From contig JAHBXK010000001.1 in the NCBI GenBank assembly GCA_019636535.1, positions 1 to 64,000 of the forward strand: 64,000 nucleotides of DNA, written 5' to 3'. A program made the translations under genes and the position numbers. The notes beneath the pieces were generated by a model. The model was not told the origin of the DNA and did not search any database. It saw only the letters and a list, made by a program, of their open reading frames with translations. Positions 9,744 to 22,530 of this stretch are shown here, piece by piece (the first letter of the stretch is position 1; every line of letters begins with the position of its first letter). This DNA is from Phycisphaeraceae bacterium. GTDB taxonomy: Bacteria; Planctomycetota; Phycisphaerae; Phycisphaerales; UBA1924.

Positions 9744-11228
9744 TCACGGCCGGTCCGGGTCGCCGAACCCCTCATCGATCGGCAGCACCGGCTCACCCTT
9801 CATGTTCGTCATCACGACCTTGAACTGGTCCATCAGGAACAGCGGCTTGGCCGCCTCCTTCGCCAGCGCATCGAGCCGGCGCTGCATCGCCACAACCTTC
9901 TCCGGGTGCTTCTCCGCCAGGTTCGTCGTCTCCGACGGATCCTCGGCCAGGTTGTACAGGTCCACGCTCGACGGCAGCGTCGTCCGCCAGATGAGTTTCC
10001 AATCCCCCTGCCTGATCGCCCCGCGGAACGGCTCAACGTTGTAGACGACCTCGGTTCTGGGCGATGGGGCTCCGCTCGACAGCGTCGGCCAGACGTTCAG
10101 CCCGTCCAGCGGCTTGCACGATTCGGTTGAAGCGCCCGCCAGGTGCGCAACCGTCGTGAACAGGTCCACCGCATGCACCATTTCGGAAACCGGACTGGGC
10201 TTGACCTTCCCCGGCCAGTTCGCCAGCGCGGCCACCCGCGTCCCACCCTCGAAGAGCGTCCCCTTCCCCTCCCGGTACGGGCCGTTGTCGCACGGCAGCA
10301 CAACGTTCGACATGTCCGCCATCACCCCGCTGAACATGGCGTTCCGCGTGCCGCCGTTGTCGCTGTGGAAAAGGATCAGCGTGTTCTCGCGAAGCCCCCG
10401 CTTCTCGAGCGCTTCGACCACCCGCCCGACCTGGTCGTCCAGGCACGTCACCATCCCCGCGTACACCCGCCGCGTCGGCTCTTCGATCGATGCGTACCGG
10501 TCCACGTACTCCCGCGGCGCCTGGTAGGGCGTGTGCGGGGCGTTGAAGGCCAGGTAGAGATAGAAAGGCTTCGAGGGGTCCTGCTCGCCGATGAACCGCA
10601 CGGCGTCGGCACCCAGCAGCGTGGTGGTGTACCCCTCTTCGCGAACCGGCTCGTTGTTGCGGAACCAGTCGAGCACGCCGTGCTCTTCGTGCGTGAAGTA
10701 GTCCAGTTCGCCGATCATCGCCCCGTACTGATAGTCGAAGCCGCGCTGCCGAGGCCAGTACTTTTTGTCGGCGTGGCCCAGGTGCCACTTGCCGATGATC
10801 GCCGTGGTGTACCCCGCCCCCTTGAGCACCTGCGGCAGCAGCACCTCCGAGGTATCCAGCCCGTAACTCGACACGCTCGGGATCACGGCCGTCTGCAGCC
10901 CGTAGCGGAACGGGTATCGCCCGGTCAACAGCGCAGCGCGCGACGGGGTGCACATCGGCTGCACGTACATCGCGTCCAGCCGGGCGCCCTCGGCCGCCAA
11001 CCGGTCCAGGTTCGGTGTGCGGATGTCGGTGCAGCCGTTGAAGCCCACATCCTTCCAGCCCAGGTCATCGGCCACGATGTGCACGATGTTGGGCCGCGCT
11101 TGGGCGGTCCCCCCCCGCCCCCCGCCACTCCCCCCACTCTGCCCCAGCGCGTCCCGCGATGAAACGCTCAACACCACGAAAGCGACCAACACCCCAACCG
11201 CCGACCACCGCATCCGCTGAATCAACAT
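9744..11228 (-). CDS. Exported arylsulfatase (S1 family)
   Basis: This encodes 494 residues, with GGAG eight bases before the ATG. An N-terminal signal peptide (VGVLVAFVVLSVSSRDALG) is followed by a Gly-rich linker and the sulfatase fold: NIVHIVADDLGWKDVGFNG binds the metal, and MCTPSRAALLTGRYPFRYG carries the C-x-P-S-R motif whose Cys is oxidised to formylglycine. GKWHLGHADKKYWPRQRGFD and HSDNGG supply further conserved ligands. The pattern is closest to arylsulfatase B/GALNS-like enzymes acting on sulfated polysaccharides, a class strongly expanded in planctomycetes. The natural substrate cannot be read from the sequence. No maturase gene is adjacent. Confidence 0.93.
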   Translation of the reverse strand: MLIQRMRWSAVGVLVAFVVLSVSSRDALGQSGGSGGGRGGTAQARPNIVHIVADDLGWKDVGFNGCTDIRTPNLDRLAAEGARLDAMYVQPMCTPSRAALLTGRYPFRYGLQTAVIPSVSSYGLDTSEVLLPQVLKGAGYTTAIIGKWHLGHADKKYWPRQRGFDYQYGAMIGELDYFTHEEHGVLDWFRNNEPVREEGYTTTLLGADAVRFIGEQDPSKPFYLYLAFNAPHTPYQAPREYVDRYASIEEPTRRVYAGMVTCLDDQVGRVVEALEKRGLRENTLILFHSDNGGTRNAMFSGVMADMSNVVLPCDNGPYREGKGTLFEGGTRVAALANWPGKVKPSPVSEMVHAVDLFTTVAHLAGASTESCKPLDGLNVWPTLSSGAPSPRTEVVYNVEPFRGAIRQGDWKLIWRTTLPSSVDLYNLAEDPSETTNLAEKHPEKVVAMQRRLDALAKEAAKPLFLMDQFKVVMTNMKGEPVLPIDEGFGDPDRP

Positions 11229-11271
11229 GTTCCGTGCTCCAGACTCCCTGACCGCGAAGGCTCAAGCGTAT

Positions 11272-11288
11272 CCCCCCCCCCCCCCCCC
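11272..11288 (+). repeat. Poly-C tract (17 C)
   Basis: An uninterrupted run of 17 C lies 43 bp upstream of the sulfatase start, so it reads as a G-run in the sulfatase transcription direction. Such tracts are prone to slippage and to sequencing error. The run lies within or close to the expected promoter/5' leader of the sulfatase gene. Confidence 0.7.
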
Positions 11289-11383
11289 GCCACCACCTCA
11301 CGCCTCGCCCCGCTCACCAAGCACGCGCGCGCGTACGCTCGCACGCTCTCGCACAGACATCTTCATAAGGAACCGGCCGACCC

Positions 11384-11791
11384 ATGCAAGCAGGACTCAC
11401 CAAGCGCGTTGAAGAACTCGTCGAACTCGGCTGGCAACCCCTCACCACCACCGAGACCACCGCCTCGCTCGTTGGCAGAAGGCCCTTCAGTTGGTGGCTC
11501 TTCGTGCTGCTGCTGCTCTTCTTCCCCGGCTTCGGCGGCTTGCTCTACCTCATCTTCTGGCTCGCCACCTCCCGGGCCACCGTCTTCCTCCACCAGGATG
11601 CCGAAGGGGAGGAGGTCAAGGCGGCCGGGGATCTGTGGCTGGTCTCGATGCAGGAGGCCCGCCGCGAGCACTTCATCACGCAGCAGCGCGCGATCAAGCA
11701 GCGCGGGTTCCTCGCGGTCATGTGGCCGCACCTGCTGGTCTTCGTGGTGCTCGTGGCCTTGTGGATCGTGGCCCTGCGGTCGATCCTGTAA
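11384..11791 (+). CDS. Small two-helix membrane protein
   Basis: This encodes 135 residues of unknown family. Two predicted transmembrane segments are clear: WWLFVLLLLFFPGFGGLLYL near residues 37-57 and HLLVFVVLVALWIVALRSIL at the C terminus. The soluble loop between them is charged (DAEGEEVKAAGDLW). The N-terminal part (KRVEELVELGWQPLTTTETT) looks like a small cytosolic domain. AAGGAA lies upstream of the ATG but farther away than ideal. The gene stands alone between two poly-C tracts. Confidence 0.65.
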   Translation: MQAGLTKRVEELVELGWQPLTTTETTASLVGRRPFSWWLFVLLLLFFPGFGGLLYLIFWLATSRATVFLHQDAEGEEVKAAGDLWLVSMQEARREHFITQQRAIKQRGFLAVMWPHLLVFVVLVALWIVALRSIL

Positions 11792-11795
11792 TCCA

Positions 11796-11822
11796 CCCCC
11801 CCGCCCCCCCCCCCCCCCCCCC
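11796..11822 (+). repeat. Interrupted poly-C tract (7 C, G, 19 C)
   Basis: This tract starts five bases after the stop codon of the two-helix membrane protein gene. It is followed by CCACCACCACCAT and by repeats of CCTTCGTGCC-like sequence to about 11890. It is G-rich on the other strand and could form a quadruplex there. It belongs with the other C-rich intergenic islands of this window. Confidence 0.7.
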
Positions 11823-11886
11823 ACCACCACCATCCCATCCCCACGCCTTCCCTTCGTGCCTACGTGCCTTCGTCCCTTCGTGCCTT

Positions 11887-11926
11887 TCCAAACGAAAGCC
11901 CCCGGGGCGATTGCTTCCCCGGGGGC
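11887..11926 (-). terminator. Intrinsic terminator for the FN3-like gene
   Basis: The arms GCCCCCGGGG (11898-11907) and CCCCGGGGGC (11917-11926) pair perfectly over 10 bp with a 9-nt loop. Reading on the minus strand, the stem is followed by TTTCGTTTGG, a T-rich tail. It lies about 100 nt downstream of the minus-strand gene that ends at 12023. The plus-strand side lacks a T-run. Confidence 0.7.
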
Positions 11927-12022
11927 CGTGAACCGATCCGCCGCATGCGCTGACATACAGCGCTCGACCGACCTCATCGCGTCACGGCGGTGAGGCCGGT
12001 CAGCGCCCCAACAGGGCTGCGC

Positions 12023-12760
12023 TCAGGCCGCCAGCCGGGTGGGCTGGTCCTGCGAGCCGCCGTCGGTCTGGTCGGCCTGATCTCCCTCGAAGCGGAACGT
12101 CGGTCCGCCGCCGGAGGTGAACAGGACGGTGAAGGAGGGGGCCCACTCGCTGGTCTGCCCGCTCCGCTGCGTGCGGACGCGGTACTGCACGCTGGTGACG
12201 CAGGCGGGGAAGGCGGGGTCGATGAAGTCCCTTCGGCCGTTGGCCCCGACGAGCGCCCACGGGGTGAAGCCCGAGGAAGCTGACTCCTGGATGCGCCTTT
12301 CCACCATATAGAAGTTGCCGCCCTCGGGGCTGCCGGTGGGGAGTCTCCAGCGCAGGGTGAGTTCGCCGTTGAGGCTGAGCGAGCCGGTGATGTTGATAGG
12401 GGCCTTGGGGGCGGGCTGGCTGGAGGGGTTCTTGGGGGGCGGGATCTCGGCGAGGGTGTAGACGTTGGGGTTGCCGCTGGTGACGGCGAAGGTGCGGATG
12501 ATCTGCAGCACGTCGCCACCGTTGGCGCGGAGATCGGCGGTGGCCTGGTAGTAGGCCTGCGTGGCGGTCTTGGAGGCCTGCCGGGCGGCCTCGGCGGCGG
12601 CGAAGGCGGCGGTGGCGGCCTCCACCGCATCGCGGAAGCCGGTGGCCTGCTGATTGGTCAGACCGATCTGCGTGGCGTTGCTGAGCCAGGGGTTGACGTG
12701 GTTCTGATAGAATTTGAGCATGTCTTCGCGATTGTTGGGGACGACTGATGAACTGGCCAT
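12023..12760 (-). CDS. Unknown protein with C-terminal FN3-like domain
   Basis: This encodes 245 residues from the ATG of MASSSVVPNNREDMLKFYQN; GGAGG precedes it by nine bases. The N-terminal half is helical and very Ala-rich (AVEAATAAFAAAEAARQASK) and may form a coiled coil. After a Pro-rich hinge (IPPPKNPSSQPAPKAP), the C-terminal half has fibronectin-III-like strands (LSLNGELTLRWRLP, FYMVERRIQES, VTSVQYRVRTQRSGQTSEW). No signal peptide or transmembrane segment is visible. I do not recognise a named family. An adhesion or scaffold role is only a guess from the domain layout. Its terminator lies at 11887-11926. Confidence 0.7.
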   Translation of the reverse strand: MASSSVVPNNREDMLKFYQNHVNPWLSNATQIGLTNQQATGFRDAVEAATAAFAAAEAARQASKTATQAYYQATADLRANGGDVLQIIRTFAVTSGNPNVYTLAEIPPPKNPSSQPAPKAPINITGSLSLNGELTLRWRLPTGSPEGGNFYMVERRIQESASSGFTPWALVGANGRRDFIDPAFPACVTSVQYRVRTQRSGQTSEWAPSFTVLFTSGGGPTFRFEGDQADQTDGGSQDQPTRLAA

Positions 12761-13151
12761 AAAGGAGATCCTCCGCGCTTGCGCCCGCGGATGGTTGTCC
12801 GCGTGGCGATCCGGCTGGGCCCCGACGTGCATGGTTCACGCTGAACCAAGGGCATGTCGGAAGATTGAAGCCGAACCGGACGTGCGGCGGGTCGGATCGG
12901 CCTGCGCGTGGGGAGCGATCGGTGGCGGGTGGCGCTTTCTGTGATTTTGTTGGGTGGGAGCGCGTCATAAAGCAACCTTCTCCACAGAGTTGTGGATCAG
13001 ACATCCCACGGCCGGGGGATGCCGGGTGTGCCCCGCGGCATGAATTGCGCGGCCAGCGCGGGGGCGATGAGTGTGCGGGTTGGCCCATTGGGACCGCCGG
13101 ATCGGTGGAGCGCGGCCACTCCAGCCGGCCCGGCCGAGACCGCGGGGGTCC
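12761..13151. other. Intergenic region, no gene seen
   Basis: This is the stretch between the start of the FN3-like gene and the decayed CRISPR repeat. Its open frames are short, Arg/Pro/Gly-rich in several frames at once, and lack SD sites, so I regard none as coding. It should contain the promoter of the FN3-like gene, but I cannot place the hexamers. No further repeat copies matching the CRISPR repeat were found at the expected spacing. Confidence 0.5.
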
Positions 13152-13252
13152 GCATCGTCCCCAACCGGGGGGGCGCTGGGCGACGGGCCCAATGTGCGTT
13201 TTCAAGGTAACTTGGTGCAGTTTCAATCCACGCCCCCTCGCGAGGGGGCGAC
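13152..13252 (-). CRISPR. Minimal type I-C array: repeat, one spacer, decayed repeat
   Basis: The intact 33-nt repeat is 13220-13252. On the minus strand it begins GTCGCCCCCTCGCGAGG and ends GTGGATTGAAAC, the typical type I-C form; its core CGCCCCCTCGCGAGGGGGCG is a perfect palindrome. Exactly 35 nt further on (spacer 13185-13219, a normal I-C length) a second 33-nt block, 13152-13184, begins with the same seven bases, GTCGCCC, and matches the repeat at 15 of 33 positions without gaps. I read this as a degenerate terminal repeat, so the array would hold one spacer. The match is weak enough that a solitary repeat is also possible. The repeat runs in the same direction as the cas genes. Confidence 0.6.
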
Positions 13253-13428
13253 ACCCGAATCGTAACCGCTTGATAGGAAGCGGGCCAAAGACGGCTCGCC
13301 GCGAACCACGTCCGTACGTCAGGGCACCCCCAAGTCAACAGTTGACGGTGACACACATCAACTTGTCAAAGAAGGTGTTGCGCACCCGCGAACCGGGCGA
13401 GACATCGCCGATCGCTCCGCGTTCGCGG
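13253..13428 (-). promoter_or_regulatory. Putative CRISPR leader
   Basis: This 176-nt stretch between the cas2 stop and the repeat is where the leader of a type I-C array lies. Directly after cas2 there is an 8-bp inverted repeat, CCGCGAAC/GTTCGCGG (13386-13393 and 13421-13428), with a smaller GGCGA/TCGCC stem inside. Further on, GTCAACAGTTGAC (13334-13346) is a short palindrome that could bind a host factor. I see no clear -10 element, so promoter activity is assumed from position. Confidence 0.4.
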
Positions 13429-13725
13429 CTAGATCATCAACGGACCGTCGATGTCGAATGACGGCTTGCTTCCGTGGTGCTCGACCCTGCGATCCTTGAG
13501 CCAACTCTTGCCGAGAAAGTAGAACCGCACGCTGTCGGACGTAGGATCGATCAGTTCAAGCAGCCGATGCTTGAGGGCCGCGAACTGTGCGGGATCAACG
13601 GAGCACTCAAAGACCGAGTTCTGCACGCGCTGACCGTAGTCCTCACACGCCCTGGCGATTCTCCGCAAACGCCGTTTGCCGGCGTCATCGGTCGTGCAGA
13701 CATCGTATGTGATGAGTACGTACAC
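13429..13725 (-). CDS. cas2: CRISPR-associated endonuclease Cas2
   Basis: This encodes 98 residues from a GTG start. The fold signature [20 protein letters not shown] has the conserved Asp at position 8, and [19 protein letters not shown] and [12 protein letters not shown] are standard Cas2 strands. With Cas1 it forms the integrase complex that captures new spacers. It lies 48 nt after cas1, last in the operon and next to the leader, as usual in type I-C loci. Confidence 0.95.
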   Translation of the reverse strand: MYVLITYDVCTTDDAGKRRLRRIARACEDYGQRVQNSVFECSVDPAQFAALKHRLLELIDPTSDSVRFYFLGKSWLKDRRVEHHGSKPSFDIDGPLMI

Positions 13726-13773
13726 AAGTGCTCTCTTGCAACGATCGGCGGGCGGAGAGACCGCCGTGGACGG

Positions 13774-14805
13774 TTACTGCCAGACAAACGGAGGATAAGC
13801 GTCCAAGTCACCCCTTATGTGGCGCGAAAGAAGGCGGGCCTGGAGATGGATCAGCAGTCCGACGGTTGTCTTCTCACCAAGGAAAGGATGAGTGATGAAC
13901 TCCTGCTTGCGCCGCTGGTATGCGGCAACGACTTCCCGTCGAGTGCTGTCATGCATCGTCACCGCGCCGTTCGGAGCAACGGTGAAACCCGATGGCTTGA
14001 CCTGGCCGCGGTTGACCAGCGACAACGCCAGACGATCCGCAAGAAAGGGACGGAACTCCTCCATAAGGTCAAGAGCAAGCCCGGGGCGGCCGGGTCGGTC
14101 GCGGTGCAAAAACCCGACCGCCGGGTCAAGGCCCACCGACTCGCAGGCGGAGCGTGCGTCATGGGCGAGCATGGCGTACAGGAAGGACAGGAGCGAGTTC
14201 ATTCGATCGAGCGGCGGTCGCCTTGATCGAGATGTGAACTTGAAAGCGCCTGAATCGTCCGTGACAAGCCCATTGAAGACGGCGAAGTACACATTGGCCG
14301 CGTCTCCCTCCAGCCCGCGAAGTCGATCGGGGTCGTCGTGCCGTTCGAGAGCCCGGAGCGAAGCGCCCAGCGAGACAACCGCCCGCTCGAGCGATTCCTC
14401 GCAAGCAAGCCCCGGCCGATCGCGGAGCGCCCGCATCAGCACGGTCCGCGAGTTGGCGATTTTGCCCGCGAGAAGCCCGCGGACGATCACCGCGCAGGCG
14501 CTCGGATCATCGGCACGACGGTACTGCTCCCTGCGAAGGAGCACGTTCCCCGGCGTGAACCCGCTGATTCTGGCGAGAAACCTGCCGTGCTCCGTGCAGA
14601 GCGAGATCGCGATCCCCGCCTCGCCGCAGGCCGACATGAGCGCGGGGCTGACGCCGATGCGGCCGAGGCACACGATCCCGCCGAGGTTGTGGAAGGGCAC
14701 CCGGAGCCTGACTTCTTGTTCTACCCGCACGGCGACCGTCGATCCGTCCTTGGCGAGGTAGGCGCCCTCGGTCATCACAAAGAGGGTGTTCAGGTGTTGC
14801 TTCAC
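13774..14805 (-). CDS. cas1: CRISPR-associated endonuclease Cas1 (type I-C)
   Basis: This encodes 343 residues. I take the GTG at 14805 as start: it overlaps the cas4 stop (GTGA) and gives the canonical I-C beginning, KQHLNTLFVMTEGAYLAKDG. The open frame continues upstream to 14919, but that part lies inside cas4. Active-site regions are visible: the Glu in LRGLEGDAANVYFAVFNGL, the His in AVGFLHRDRPGRPGLALDLM, and the acidic group in EEFRPFLADR. It integrates new spacers together with Cas2, and Cas4 selects and trims the prespacer ends. The gene appears intact, so loss of the array is not explained by a broken integrase. Confidence 0.95.
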   Translation of the reverse strand: MKQHLNTLFVMTEGAYLAKDGSTVAVRVEQEVRLRVPFHNLGGIVCLGRIGVSPALMSACGEAGIAISLCTEHGRFLARISGFTPGNVLLRREQYRRADDPSACAVIVRGLLAGKIANSRTVLMRALRDRPGLACEESLERAVVSLGASLRALERHDDPDRLRGLEGDAANVYFAVFNGLVTDDSGAFKFTSRSRRPPLDRMNSLLSFLYAMLAHDARSACESVGLDPAVGFLHRDRPGRPGLALDLMEEFRPFLADRLALSLVNRGQVKPSGFTVAPNGAVTMHDSTRREVVAAYQRRKQEFITHPFLGEKTTVGLLIHLQARLLSRHIRGDLDAYPPFVWQ

Positions 14806-15557
14806 GGTGCGGCCTCCGTGGACTCCGAGTGGAGGAGCGACGACAGGTAGCGATGGGCGGATCGGCCCGGCGACGTGCCGTCCGGCAGACACAGGTCGAG
14901 CAGCGAGCACCGATCGCACTTCCGTTCGCGCACGGCACGAGGCGTTCGCCCGTTGCGAACCATGTCATGGATCAGTGCCGCGGTGGTCTCGGTCAGCCCT
15001 CGCAGACCCGCATCGAAAGTCACGTCGGTGCGTCTGCGTGTGCGACCGTAATAGAGCGAGCCGACCGCGACTCGACCGGCCGGGAGCGAGAGCATTTCCT
15101 CAAGACAGAGCGCCTGCGCGCAGAGTTGCACTTCGTCAGCGCGGTGCGATTTGGGCTTTCCTCGCTTGTACTCAACGGGGAACGGCGTGCCTGGACCACG
15201 ACCGGCCGAGCCGACGGGCCGATGAAACTCCACAACATCCGCCCTGCCCGACAACCCGAGCCGCATCGACCGGATCGGGAGGGAGCGGACCGTCGTAACC
15301 CGAACGGGTGTTGGACAGTCAGACGACCGATCCCCGAGCGCCGGAACATCGGCGAGCGATCGGGTTCGAGATTCCGCTCTCCCGCCGCCGCACGGACCAA
15401 CCTTGGCACCGTCAGCCCGTTCGTGCAGGTGCCGCCCTTCAACCGTCAATCTGTTCTCGGCCCACAGTCCTTCAACGTGGATCAGCGCGCACTGACGGGG
15501 GCAGAAGATGAAGTGCTGCAGAGCGGACAAGGGCAGAAGGTCGTCCTCATCGAACAT
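14802..15557 (-). CDS. cas4: CRISPR-associated exonuclease Cas4
   Basis: This encodes 251 residues of the RecB-like nuclease family with an Fe-S cluster. The four cluster cysteines are split as usual: one in FIFCPRQCALIHVEGLW near residue 19, three in ERKCDRCSLLDLCLPDG near the C terminus. Nuclease motifs are GLSGRADVVEF (Asp), PVEYKRGKPK (Glu-x-Lys) and DEVQLCAQALCLEEM (Gln motif). It defines PAM-side trimming of prespacers. It starts 22 nt after cas7 and overlaps cas1 by 4 nt. A stretch near residues 50-85 (GGGRAESRTRSLADVPALGD) is longer and more variable than in compact Cas4 proteins. Confidence 0.93.
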   Translation of the reverse strand: MFDEDDLLPLSALQHFIFCPRQCALIHVEGLWAENRLTVEGRHLHERADGAKVGPCGGGRAESRTRSLADVPALGDRSSDCPTPVRVTTVRSLPIRSMRLGLSGRADVVEFHRPVGSAGRGPGTPFPVEYKRGKPKSHRADEVQLCAQALCLEEMLSLPAGRVAVGSLYYGRTRRRTDVTFDAGLRGLTETTAALIHDMVRNGRTPRAVRERKCDRCSLLDLCLPDGTSPGRSAHRYLSSLLHSESTEAAP

Positions 15558-15579
15558 CCCGGCACACCTATCTCCGGGC

Positions 15580-16622
15580 TTACGCCCAGTCGATCCACCG
15601 TTCCACCGAGACCCCGGCGGGCATCTTCCGCTCGTCCCGGATGGTGAGCGCGTAGTTCGCGAACGAGCGGGGCGGCCGGCCCTTGGAACGAATCTCGGGC
15701 TTGAGTTCGACGGTGACGCGGTCGAACAACTGATCGGCCCGGGCGTTGCCCATCGGGTGGTCGTGCCTGAAGGCGATGCATGCTCGCGGGGCCATCACGC
15801 CGCGTGCGGCCGAACGATCGTGCTCGAACATCATGTTCAGCGCGCGCTTGAGCAACTCGAGATCGGTGTCGGAGAACCCCGTACCGCCGCGGGCCGGATC
15901 GGCCAGTGGAGCGCTGATGTACCCCTTCGCGCAGTACAGACCGTACGGCACGGTGAACTTGCGTCCCATCGTCCGTTCCTTTTCTCGGTCGGCCTCGTTG
16001 GTCACCGCGCACCGCGTCACCGAGTGCTCGGCGGAGACGATCGGGTCGATGCTCCGCGCGAAAGAGAACTGCACCGGCCCGCGCACCTGACCGGCGGTCA
16101 TCTTGATCTTGGCCTTCACCCCGCCGCCCGCAGCGCCGGTATCGAGATCCTTTTCGGTTCCCGTGGAGAGGACCGCGCCGAAGGCGCGGATGTCGAAGAA
16201 GTTGTCGCACAACCACCGCTGGGCGAGATCCTCCGCCGCAACGGTCAGCGCCGGCCCGGTCTCCGCCCCGTCCGCGTCGTCGCCTTTCTTCTTGCCTTTG
16301 CCGGACTTGGCGTTGTGCTTGCCCGCCACCGCCCTGCGCACCTCATCGCTTGTGATGTACGCCCGCTCGATCTGGTCGTTGAGCACCGCCCCCTCCCGCA
16401 CGAAGATCTCGTACGGCGGTCGGCCGCCGTGCTCCAGCGCCACGAAGTTGCGCACTTTGCGCTTGAGGCACACGTCGGTGACGAGCCCTTGGTTCGTCTC
16501 GGGATCCAGCCGGGGAAGGTTCCCGGCGTCCGGGTCGCCGTTGGGATTGCCGTCGGCCACATCGAAGTAGTACAGAAAGTCGTACCGGCAGGTGATGGGG
16601 CTCGGGGTGCTGCTGGCCTTGC

Positions 16623-16626
<4 letters not shown>
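15580..16626 (-). CDS. cas7: Cas7 (Csd2), type I-C Cascade backbone
   Basis: This encodes 348 residues. The start is the ATG overlapping the cas8c stop (ATGA); the open frame upstream belongs to the shadow of cas8c. The hallmark [18 protein letters not shown] is at residues 22-39, and the RRM-like core is complete ([38 protein letters not shown]). Multiple copies coat the crRNA in Cascade. It is some 50-60 residues longer than most Csd2 proteins, partly through a Lys/Gly-rich insertion at residues about 101-130 ([19 protein letters not shown]), probably a flexible surface loop. Confidence 0.95.
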
Positions 16627-21494
<4,868 letters not shown>

Positions 21495-21630
21495 CCGAAA
21501 GCGCTGGGCCTTCAGCCCTGCCAGCGCATCGATCCTGTTGTTGCATGGCTGTTGGCATTGAGTTCAAACCGCCCCCCACGCCCCCCACGCCTCCGGCTCT
21601 GCGCCCCCCACCCCCCCTCCCCCCTCCCCC

Positions 21631-21670
21631 CACTGCACTGCACTGCACTGCACCGCACCGCACCGCACCG
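21631..21670 (+). repeat. Pentanucleotide microsatellite (CACTG)4(CACCG)4
   Basis: Four perfect CACTG units are followed directly by four perfect CACCG units, a 40-bp run in which one base changed and then spread or was duplicated. It lies between the cas3 start and the stop of the 87-residue gene, after a C-rich stretch (21580-21630). No function is visible. Confidence 0.85.
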
Positions 21671-21698
21671 AGATCGCGCGGTCGCACCGCCCCGACGG

Positions 21699-21962
21699 CT
21701 ACCGCCACCGCACCGCCGTCGGTGTTGCGCCACCGTCGGTCGCGATCACCGTGTACGTCCCCGTGTTCGTCGGCACAACGAAGAACCCGCCCTGCGTTGC
21801 GGAGACCACCTCCGGACGCTCACGCAGCGTCGTTGTGGCGGGCTGACTCGCCCCCACCAGCACGGCCCCGCAGACCAGCGCCACCAGCGCCGTGACCACC
21901 ACCGTCAACCGACGAACGCTCCGCTCCAGCCCTTCGATCCGCCGCGAATCACACTGTCCCAT
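21699..21962 (-). CDS. Small single-pass membrane protein of unknown function
   Basis: This encodes 87 residues. AGGAGG lies seven bases before the ATG, one of the best SD sites in the window, so it is very probably a gene. Residues 1-18 (MGQCDSRRIEGLERSVRR) look like an amphipathic or coiled segment, followed by one hydrophobic helix (LTVVVTALVALVCGAVLVGA) and a strand-rich outside portion (GGFFVVPTNTGTYTVIATDG). It lies upstream of cas3 on the same strand, 205 nt before the cas3 start. That gap contains microsatellite sequence, so it is probably not part of the operon. The family is not recognised. Confidence 0.7.
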   Translation of the reverse strand: MGQCDSRRIEGLERSVRRLTVVVTALVALVCGAVLVGASQPATTTLRERPEVVSATQGGFFVVPTNTGTYTVIATDGGATPTAVRWR

Positions 21963-22530
21963 GATCGAACCTCCTGTGTCTCGTTGCCCCCCCCTCCCCG
22001 CCCCCTCCCTCCCCTTCCCCCCACTCCCACTCCCACTCCCAACTCCCGGGTTCGTTCCCCGGTTCGTCTATGGATCAGGCCCACCCACGGCTGCACTTCC
22101 CTGGCGAATCCGCGATCCACCTCTTTCTTCCCCCACCCCCCACTCCCCACTCCCCCCCCCCCCGCCCCCCCCCATCTCCTCCGCCTCTGTGCCCTCCGTG
22201 TTCCGCTCCGTGAACTCCGTGGACCGCTTCCTCTTCCGCCTCCGGCCTTCGGCCTTCGCGATCTTCGTGACTTCGCGTTCGCGCTGGCACGCCCGGACGG
22301 ACGAACGCACACCCGCGCACCAGTCGCAGGAGTTACACAACCGGTTATCCGGCGGGTTACACGCCCGTCTGTTCGGGTGCGTGCGCGGCCAAGGTCCGCT
22401 TCCGGGTTGTGACGGTTGTGCGGCCCGTGCGGGCCTTATAGATCGCACGAACGGGCGCAGAAGGCACACAGCACAGAACCGCAACACCCGACTCGGGGAG
22501 GAAACCGACGCTCACTACAGTTTTTCGGCC
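21963..22530. other. C-rich intergenic island, no gene seen
   Basis: 21985-22180 is nearly all C, T and A on the plus strand, with long C runs (for example 22142-22172). 22185-22275 repeats CTCCGTG three times, followed by CTTCGCG-type motifs. From 22330 on, base composition becomes normal again. Open frames here are Pro/Ser or Gly/Arg low-complexity readings on both strands and lack SD sites. Similar islands occur at 11796-11890 and 32610-32720. Confidence 0.5.

Noticed and set aside
12990..13151. More CRISPR repeats beyond the decayed one
   Set aside because: At the next expected position (about 13084-13116) there is no resemblance to the repeat.
22142..22172. C-rich run as an RNA gene or terminator
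   Set aside because: It is a homopolymer-like sequence without a complementary arm, so it cannot form a hairpin.
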